A DNA stretch of 64,000 nucleotides from CAYWXV01 sp964462535 (lineage in GTDB: Bacteria > Bacteroidota > Ignavibacteria > OLB7): the NCBI GenBank assembly GCA_964462535.1, contig CAYWXV010000006.1, forward strand, positions 1 through 64,000. Direction: 5' to 3'. Shown here piece by piece: positions 58,616 to 64,000 of this stretch. The position numbers were made by a program, and so were the translations under genes. The notes beneath the pieces were generated by a model. The model ran no database searches. It saw only the letters and a list, made by a program, of their open reading frames with translations, and was not told the origin of the DNA. Numbering within the stretch: the stretch's first letter is position 1; each line of letters opens with the position of its first letter.

Positions 58616-60319
58616 CTAGCCGGCTTTAGGGACGTCAACCGGCCGTTCGCGATGCAGCAGCACCCAGTCCCCATTCTCCGTGAGCGATTCAACGCCGACC
58701 TCGAGGATCAGATCCTGAGCCTCGTTGGCTCGATTGCCGTCCAACAGGTGGCGCAGGTACGCCGCAGCGTTGACAAAGATCATCCCCATTCGTTCGTATT
58801 GCTTGACAAGCTCGGCCAGCGCTTTCTTCTCCAGGTATCCGTGGATCATGGCGGCGACGACCGGGAGTAGACCCATTGCAAGAATCATGCTATGCCCCCA
58901 CCCCAGAATCATCTGGCTGGTAGCAACGATCAGACCCGCGACGAAAAAGAAATCGACATAGCGTTCCTTCCGCTCCAGCTCGTGTTCGTCCCGTTTCAGT
59001 GTCCGTCTGAAGTAGGCAAGCTGGTTGTCGACCCACCAGGTTGAAACCAGATTGAGCCGCTCATCAAGCGGGATCTGGTCCACCTCGTTCTCAACGAAAT
59101 CGGGCGACCACGAGCGCATCGCCTCGCGTATCCAATCCATGACGCTTCTCTGGCGGCGCATGTAGTAGTCGATTGCCCGATGCCGTATGCCTGCAAGCTT
59201 CCAGTATATCTGTACTCTCAAACCCTCGGCGATGGCGCGATAATCCAGGTGCTTGCTCTGGTAGTCCCCCTTGCGCGCAACCATTGACCAGAGATATGCA
59301 AGACCAAGCGATCCCAGATAGAGGCCGATGATCCATGTGTCGTGATGGAACACGTGCGCATAGACTTCGAAGAAGACCACCGCAACAAAGACCATGACGA
59401 AGAGCGCCCTTAGCGTGAAGATCGACTTCCGCTGAAAGTAGGCAGCCATCGTGTCCGCGTACGTGTATGCCTCCATCAGGCGATTCTGCGAACCCGTAAG
59501 GCGCGAGAGCGTCTCTGCGGGAAGGAGATACGACGCGCTTTGGGCACGCGCGCCGGCAAGAGCGTTTGCCGTTGCCACGGCGTCATGATTGAAGAGCTGT
59601 ATCCGCTCGAGAATCTGGCGCATCGCTCGCTCGCCCTCCTCGGGTTTCTCGTAGCGCGGGGGATAGAGGAACTGCGTTGACAGGGGATTGGGGGGGACGA
59701 CGGCACCAAGACGGGGCGTTACGATATGGTAGACGGGGCCATTATCGATTGGATCGAGCGGACTCCAATCGGGGGCGTGATGCGGCGGGAGCCCTTCCAG
59801 GCGGTATCGCACAACAACAGACGTCCCGCCAGTCAGTCCGTTGGTCGTGCCATCCCACATCGCGATAAGCACCTGGCTGTTTCGTATGATATAGACTCCC
59901 ACAGCCTCATACTGTCTGTCTCGCTCGGGGCCTGGAATGCTCAGCTGCTCGTAGGTCACTCCATCGGCGTGGGGGATTTCGAACCACTCGTCCGCTTGAC
60001 CAAGAAGTTCGTCGAACGTCTTCCGCGCCTCCTCGGTTCGCAAGTCGCCTTCAAAGAGATCGCGTGTCATGGGGAGAGGGACAATCAACCTGGCACCCAA
60101 TTTCACCGCCACACGCGCACCGATCCAGTCGCACCCCTCCGCCAATGGCGTCATCACGGCGAATGGCGTAGACGGGTATCGCCTTCTGAAATCGGTGAGC
60201 ACCTCCTCGACCGCATGCGACAACTTTGTCACGTCCTCCGGCCGTGGATTCCGGTGACCAATGATGCCGAAGACGATGGGTAGAGGACCGAATGTCTGCT
60301 GCGGGCTTTCGTGAATCAA
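58616..60319 (-). CDS. SLOG-domain protein with C-terminal membrane helices (SLATT-like)
   Basis: A 567-residue protein. Residues 10-200 are a SLOG/Rossmann-type nucleotide-sensing domain: VFGIIGHRNPRPEDVTKL, TPLAEGCDWIGARVAVKLGA, LIVPLPMTRDLFEGDL and VLIAMWDGTTNGLTGGTSVV. Four membrane helices follow in two pairs, at about 305-325 and 330-350 (LFVMVFVAVVFFEVYAHV, WIIGLYLGSLGLAYLWSM) and about 455-475 and 480-500 (VDFFFVAGLIVATSQMIL, SMILAMGLLPVVAAMIHGYL). SLOG domains bind nucleotide signals and SLATT-type membrane modules are proposed pore effectors. No nucleotidyltransferase is next to it; it follows lysS by 153 bases. The role is inferred. Confidence 0.75.
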   Translation of the reverse strand: MIHESPQQTFGPLPIVFGIIGHRNPRPEDVTKLSHAVEEVLTDFRRRYPSTPFAVMTPLAEGCDWIGARVAVKLGARLIVPLPMTRDLFEGDLRTEEARKTFDELLGQADEWFEIPHADGVTYEQLSIPGPERDRQYEAVGVYIIRNSQVLIAMWDGTTNGLTGGTSVVVRYRLEGLPPHHAPDWSPLDPIDNGPVYHIVTPRLGAVVPPNPLSTQFLYPPRYEKPEEGERAMRQILERIQLFNHDAVATANALAGARAQSASYLLPAETLSRLTGSQNRLMEAYTYADTMAAYFQRKSIFTLRALFVMVFVAVVFFEVYAHVFHHDTWIIGLYLGSLGLAYLWSMVARKGDYQSKHLDYRAIAEGLRVQIYWKLAGIRHRAIDYYMRRQRSVMDWIREAMRSWSPDFVENEVDQIPLDERLNLVSTWWVDNQLAYFRRTLKRDEHELERKERYVDFFFVAGLIVATSQMILGWGHSMILAMGLLPVVAAMIHGYLEKKALAELVKQYERMGMIFVNAAAYLRHLLDGNRANEAQDLILEVGVESLTENGDWVLLHRERPVDVPKAG

Positions 60320-60472
60320 GTCGTCGAGATGTTGCTGGTTAGTCTTTGGCGCCTGGCCACTCTGCTTCCGAGGTGCGAGGTTGTTTCTGGAGAGGTCGTC
60401 GATCGTGTTATCGAGAAGGGTTCACGCATGATGGGGGATGCGACCGCTGTGTCAGAGAGGCGGGCAGAGTCG

Positions 60473-61966
60473 CTATCCACCCCGGGCGCGCATCATTGGG
60501 AAGAAGATGACGTCCCGAATCGACTCCTGTCCGGTAAGAAGCATTGTCAGTCTATCTATGCCGAGTCCCATTCCGGTCGTAGGGGGCATGCCGACCTCGA
60601 GTGCTGTTAGAAAATCCTCGTCGATGAGCATCGCCTCTTCGTCCCCTGCGGCACGCAATGCCGCCTGGGCCTCGAACCGTCGCCGTTGATCGCGGGGGTC
60701 GTTCAGTTCACTGAAACATGGGGCGATTTCACGACCGGCGATAATCAACTCCCACGCTTCCACCAGCCCCTCCTTGGATCGATGACGCTTGGCCAGCGGG
60801 ACCATCTCCTCTGGGTAGTCCATGACGAACGTTGGCTGTACCAACTTCGGTTGGACTCGTTCGCTGAAGATCTCGTCGATGATCCGTCCTACCCCCATGG
60901 TCTTGTCAATTGCTATGTCAAGTTCACCGGCAATGCGACGCATTCCCTCAAGGTCGACGCCCGCAATACTCTTACCTGTGTGCTCGGCAATCAGTTCGTG
61001 CATTGTTGCGCGGCGATAGGGAGGGGTGAAGTCAATCGTCCCGACGGCACTTGCAACGTGAAGCGAGCCCGTCACCGCGAGAGTGACTTCCTTCAGCATC
61101 TCCTCGACCAGGGTCATCATCCACATGTAGTCGTGGTAGGCAACGTAGAGCTCCAGCATCGTGAACTCCGGATTGTGGGTCTTGTCGATACCCTCGTTCC
61201 GGAAGTTCTTCCCCAGTTCATACACGCCTTCGAACCCACCGACGATCAGCCGCTTCAGGTTGAGTTCCAATGAGATGCGGAGGTAGAGCGGGATGTCAAG
61301 AGCGTTCAGGTGCGTCGCGAACGGACGGGCCGCGGCACCACCATACATGCCGTGAAGAATTGGCGTCTCGACCTCGAGATATCCACGCTGGTCCAGGTAG
61401 CGTCGAATAATGGAGATCACTCGGGCACGGCTACGGAAGACCTCGCGGACCTCCGGGTTCACCGCGAGGTCCATGTACCGTTGACGATAGCGGAGTTCTT
61501 TATCGGCAAACTGATCGTGTACGATTCGATGGCCATCATCGTCGACTTCTTCCTTCGCGATAGGAAGGGGACGAAGACACTTCGTAAGGAATGTGAAGCT
61601 TCGCGCGTGCAGTGTGACTTCACCGGTCCGCGTTCGGAACATGTATCCGTCGACACCGATGATATCGCCGATGTCGAAGAGGCGAATCTGGTCATACGTC
61701 TCCAGATCATCCTTCTTCAGGTAGACCTGCAGGCGCCCCGATTCGTCCTGAACATGGAGGAATGTCGCCTTACCCATGCGACGAATGGCCACGATCCGCC
61801 CGGCCACTGATGCGGATATCTCCGGCGTCTCGTCCTGATACTGCGATCGCGCGGCGGCGGTCGAATGTGTTCTGGCAAACGAGTACGGGTAGGTCTCGAC
61901 ACCGAGACTCTCCAGCTCCTGCAGCTCTTCGTAGCGTCGCGCCACCTGGTCGTTGTCGAATGTCAT
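60473..61966 (-). CDS. lysS: lysyl-tRNA synthetase, class II
   Basis: A 497-residue housekeeping enzyme. N-terminal OB fold (VAGRIVAIRRMGKATFLHVQ then DESGRLQVYLKKDDL). The class II motifs are present: motif 1 region RSRARVISIIRRYLDQRGYL, motif 2 FRNEGIDKTHNPEFTMLE and motif 3 GMGLGIDRLTMLLT. Length is normal for class II LysRS. Confidence 0.98.
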   Translation of the reverse strand: MTFDNDQVARRYEELQELESLGVETYPYSFARTHSTAAARSQYQDETPEISASVAGRIVAIRRMGKATFLHVQDESGRLQVYLKKDDLETYDQIRLFDIGDIIGVDGYMFRTRTGEVTLHARSFTFLTKCLRPLPIAKEEVDDDGHRIVHDQFADKELRYRQRYMDLAVNPEVREVFRSRARVISIIRRYLDQRGYLEVETPILHGMYGGAAARPFATHLNALDIPLYLRISLELNLKRLIVGGFEGVYELGKNFRNEGIDKTHNPEFTMLELYVAYHDYMWMMTLVEEMLKEVTLAVTGSLHVASAVGTIDFTPPYRRATMHELIAEHTGKSIAGVDLEGMRRIAGELDIAIDKTMGVGRIIDEIFSERVQPKLVQPTFVMDYPEEMVPLAKRHRSKEGLVEAWELIIAGREIAPCFSELNDPRDQRRRFEAQAALRAAGDEEAMLIDEDFLTALEVGMPPTTGMGLGIDRLTMLLTGQESIRDVIFFPMMRARGG

Positions 61967-62163
61967 CCGAGGAAAAACCGGCGTTATTGGAAGGTTTTAC
62001 AAAAGAGGCCCCAATTTACCTCAATGAGGCCGTTGTACGTGGCGAGATTTTCAAACGAGGCGTATCTTTCGCGTCCTCCGGCGCGATTCAACGCCGCGGA
62101 GCCTTGTCGGGAACGGTCCGCCGAACGACGTCGCTCCACGACTTCACGTACATACCACTCATC

Positions 62164-63846
62164 ATGATTCGACGATACTACTCCCTCTTCCTGGCGTCAC
62201 TGTTTCTTCTCATTGCTGCCGGAGTGGGTCACTTGTATGGGCAGCCAATCCGCATTGATTTCCGGCTGGCTAACATTGGAAGCGGCGACGCGCTCGATGT
62301 CCACTTCAACAGTACCGCGACACCTACGATCAACAACGTTGGACCTGACTCGTGTTCCGCTCCTGTCGCGAACCTGCAGCTTCCAATGTCCCCTTTGAAC
62401 GTAAAGGTTGTGAAGGCGGGTACTGGAATCGGAACGCCGGCCTTCGATCGTGACCTCGACATCGTTACCCAGACGGAGTATCTCGGAATCGTCTACGGCG
62501 ACGCCGGTTCGAGGAAGCTGAAATTCCTTTCTCGTCTCAAGGCTCAGAATCCAACTACGGGGAAGTCGCTCATCCGCGTCTTCAACGCAGCCGGATTTGA
62601 CGTCGGCAGCCTGTTCGATGTCTACCTCGTGTCGACCGACAGCATGCCACTCTATACACAAGTGATGCGCGACAGCGCCACACCGTACAAGTCTGTTGCC
62701 GGAGCCCCAACGCAGCTGATCATTACCCCGAACGGTTCCCGAAATGAGATTGCCCGATTCAATGTGCCTCTCGTTGAGCTTGGGCGCATGACGCTTGTCA
62801 TCACCGGCCCAGACCAGCAGAACTTGAAAGTGTACGCCCTCAGTGGCGAGCGTCAGACGGCGTACGCCATACCAGTGCTGCAGGGAGCGGAAGGGGGAAC
62901 GCTTCCGTCGATTCGCGTCTTCCATGCCTGGCCGGAGCAGGCAGTCTCCGGGAAGGGTATCCAGGCGCTGGATGTGTATCTGGACAACTCCTCGCAGCCA
63001 AGCGGTACGGACCTCCGCTACCGTATGGCCTCCGCAAAGTTCGGCCCTCTCACAAGTGACAGCGTCGACGTCCATTTCACATTGCGAAACGAAGGTGTTG
63101 GAAGCACGATTCTGAGCGAGGGGGTCCGAACCAGGCTTGACAGCGACTATGTCGTCATCATGACGAAGTTCCGAACCGGAACAGCGATCGGTATGAGCCT
63201 TGCGGCACCCAACACCGTACCATCAATTCTTGATGACTCGCTCTACATTCGTGTGGCGCAGGCGACCGACTACTATGGGTCGGTCACCGTCGAGATAAGC
63301 TCGTACGTGACGAACGACACCCTCCGTGTAACACTCCCATTTCTGGCCGCCAGCCCATTCTATCGACTGGCGAAGGGACCCTATCGAGTCCGCGCCTTCC
63401 GTGATGGTGACCCGTTGCCGATCGCCACGGTCAATGACGTTGGCTCGTCTGCGAATCTCTATTTCACCGTCATCGTTGCGGGGGACGATTCATCCGTCAC
63501 GCTTGACGTGCTGGACGAATTCAATGCGGCTCGCCAGGTGTTCGATCCAACCGTGTCCGTCCCGTACGATCCCGCGGTGGCATCGATTCGCGTGGTCCCG
63601 AACGTCACGTCGGCCAGAACACGAATCCAGATTCCGGCGGAGCTTGGTGGACGCCTAGCGGCAATCGATCTCCTGGATGTTACCGGACAACTTGTTCAGT
63701 CGCTCACGACATCACACATCGATCGAAATACCACCGGCATCGACCTAGATCTGGGGGGGGTTGCAGCTGGGTCATACTTCGTTCGAGTGCGCACTATAGA
63801 AGGGAGCGAGACCGTTCAACGACTGGTCGTGGTTGGTAGGCGGTAG
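62164..63846 (+). CDS. secreted DUF4397-domain protein with T9SS sorting domain
   Basis: A 560-residue exported protein. The start at 62164 gives the signal peptide RYYSLFLASLFLLIAAGVGH; the longer frame upstream to 61762 overlaps lysS and is rejected. DUF4397-like modules appear as RIDFRLANIGSGDALDVHF, IRVFNAAGFDVGSLFDVYL and IRVFHAWPEQAVSGKGIQAL, each with the A/V-H-A and D-V-Y pattern. The last 90 residues are a type IX sorting domain (RVVPNVTSARTRIQIP, AIDLLDVTGQLVQSL, VAAGSYFVRVRT). Function unknown, surface or secreted. Confidence 0.9.
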   Translation: MIRRYYSLFLASLFLLIAAGVGHLYGQPIRIDFRLANIGSGDALDVHFNSTATPTINNVGPDSCSAPVANLQLPMSPLNVKVVKAGTGIGTPAFDRDLDIVTQTEYLGIVYGDAGSRKLKFLSRLKAQNPTTGKSLIRVFNAAGFDVGSLFDVYLVSTDSMPLYTQVMRDSATPYKSVAGAPTQLIITPNGSRNEIARFNVPLVELGRMTLVITGPDQQNLKVYALSGERQTAYAIPVLQGAEGGTLPSIRVFHAWPEQAVSGKGIQALDVYLDNSSQPSGTDLRYRMASAKFGPLTSDSVDVHFTLRNEGVGSTILSEGVRTRLDSDYVVIMTKFRTGTAIGMSLAAPNTVPSILDDSLYIRVAQATDYYGSVTVEISSYVTNDTLRVTLPFLAASPFYRLAKGPYRVRAFRDGDPLPIATVNDVGSSANLYFTVIVAGDDSSVTLDVLDEFNAARQVFDPTVSVPYDPAVASIRVVPNVTSARTRIQIPAELGGRLAAIDLLDVTGQLVQSLTTSHIDRNTTGIDLDLGGVAAGSYFVRVRTIEGSETVQRLVVVGRR

Positions 63847-64000
63847 GGGAACTCTTCCACGCCGCGTGTCAACGAAGAGCTGCTGGCCCCGATTGGTGCA
63901 CTGAAGAGACGCATCAGAGACCATTGTCGAGCCGCCCTGAGCTTCGGTTCAATCTGCAAACCAAATCCCGCAATCAATCCCTAACCGTACGATGGAGACT

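Noticed and set aside
57232..58692. Open frame of 486 codons on the minus strand
   Set aside because: Antisense to the GT2 end and the purine nucleoside phosphorylase. High GC content makes long shadow frames common here.

Overview
The window looks like one scaffold of a draft or metagenome-assembled genome from the Bacteroidota/Chlorobiota side of the tree. A Kapabacteria/Ignavibacteria-like, GC-rich member is my best guess. Evidence: several secreted proteins end in type IX secretion (T9SS)-like sorting domains (GH44 enzyme, DUF4397 protein, choice-of-anchor-D protein). Several promoters fit the Bacteroidota TTG/TAnnTTTG pattern. Many of the families are typical of the group (DUF3078, LptE, PorT-like barrels, HipA_2/DUF3037). 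Three exact 100-N runs (41815-41914, 43026-43125, 47007-47106) are scaffold gaps. No phage, CRISPR array, rRNA or complete insertion sequence was seen.

Layout. 1-10.3 kb: the end of an AlkA-type glycosylase, then a tightly coupled minus-strand operon (a 1736-residue secreted protein with carboxypeptidase-regulatory-like repeats, a five-Fn3 protein, a beta-barrel, a MazG-like enzyme). 10.3-17.7 kb: a divergent ATPase/SARP regulator, a HAD phosphatase, a tRNA with CAT anticodon, DNA polymerase IV and an outer-membrane barrel. 17.8-27.2 kb: a GH44 cellulase, HTH regulator and Clp-N operon, a HipA-like kinase/DUF3037 pair, a HEAT protein and a dGTPase, with three copies of a MITE-like repeat in the interval 15.4-23.9 kb. 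27.3-35.5 kb: secreted proteins, a SWIM-less DUF6880-like protein divergent from MoxR, and a glycosyltransferase. 35.5-41.7 kb: a candidate small RNA, a MarR/MtfA divergent pair, DUF3078, an epimerase, MscL and a ThrE exporter. 41.7-53.7 kb: a gap-rich accessory stretch with a TTHB210-like lipoprotein, a MalT-like LuxR regulator, a hemerythrin-like protein and many small orphan genes. 53.8-64 kb: a cobalamin-binding protein, a sigma-54 activator-LptE-GT2 cluster, purine nucleoside phosphorylase, a SLOG-membrane protein, LysS and a T9SS-exported DUF4397 protein.

How the genes work together. Much of the window is envelope biology: T9SS cargo, barrels, lipoproteins and LPS assembly. It is controlled by large signal-integrating regulators (ATPase-SARP, MalT-like, sigma-54). 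The most unusual items are the dispersed MITE-like family, a promoter-to-terminator small RNA candidate at 35766-35872, the SLOG plus transmembrane protein (possible nucleotide-sensing effector), an ATPase regulator with its SARP module at the wrong end, and a GH44-HTH-ClpN operon.
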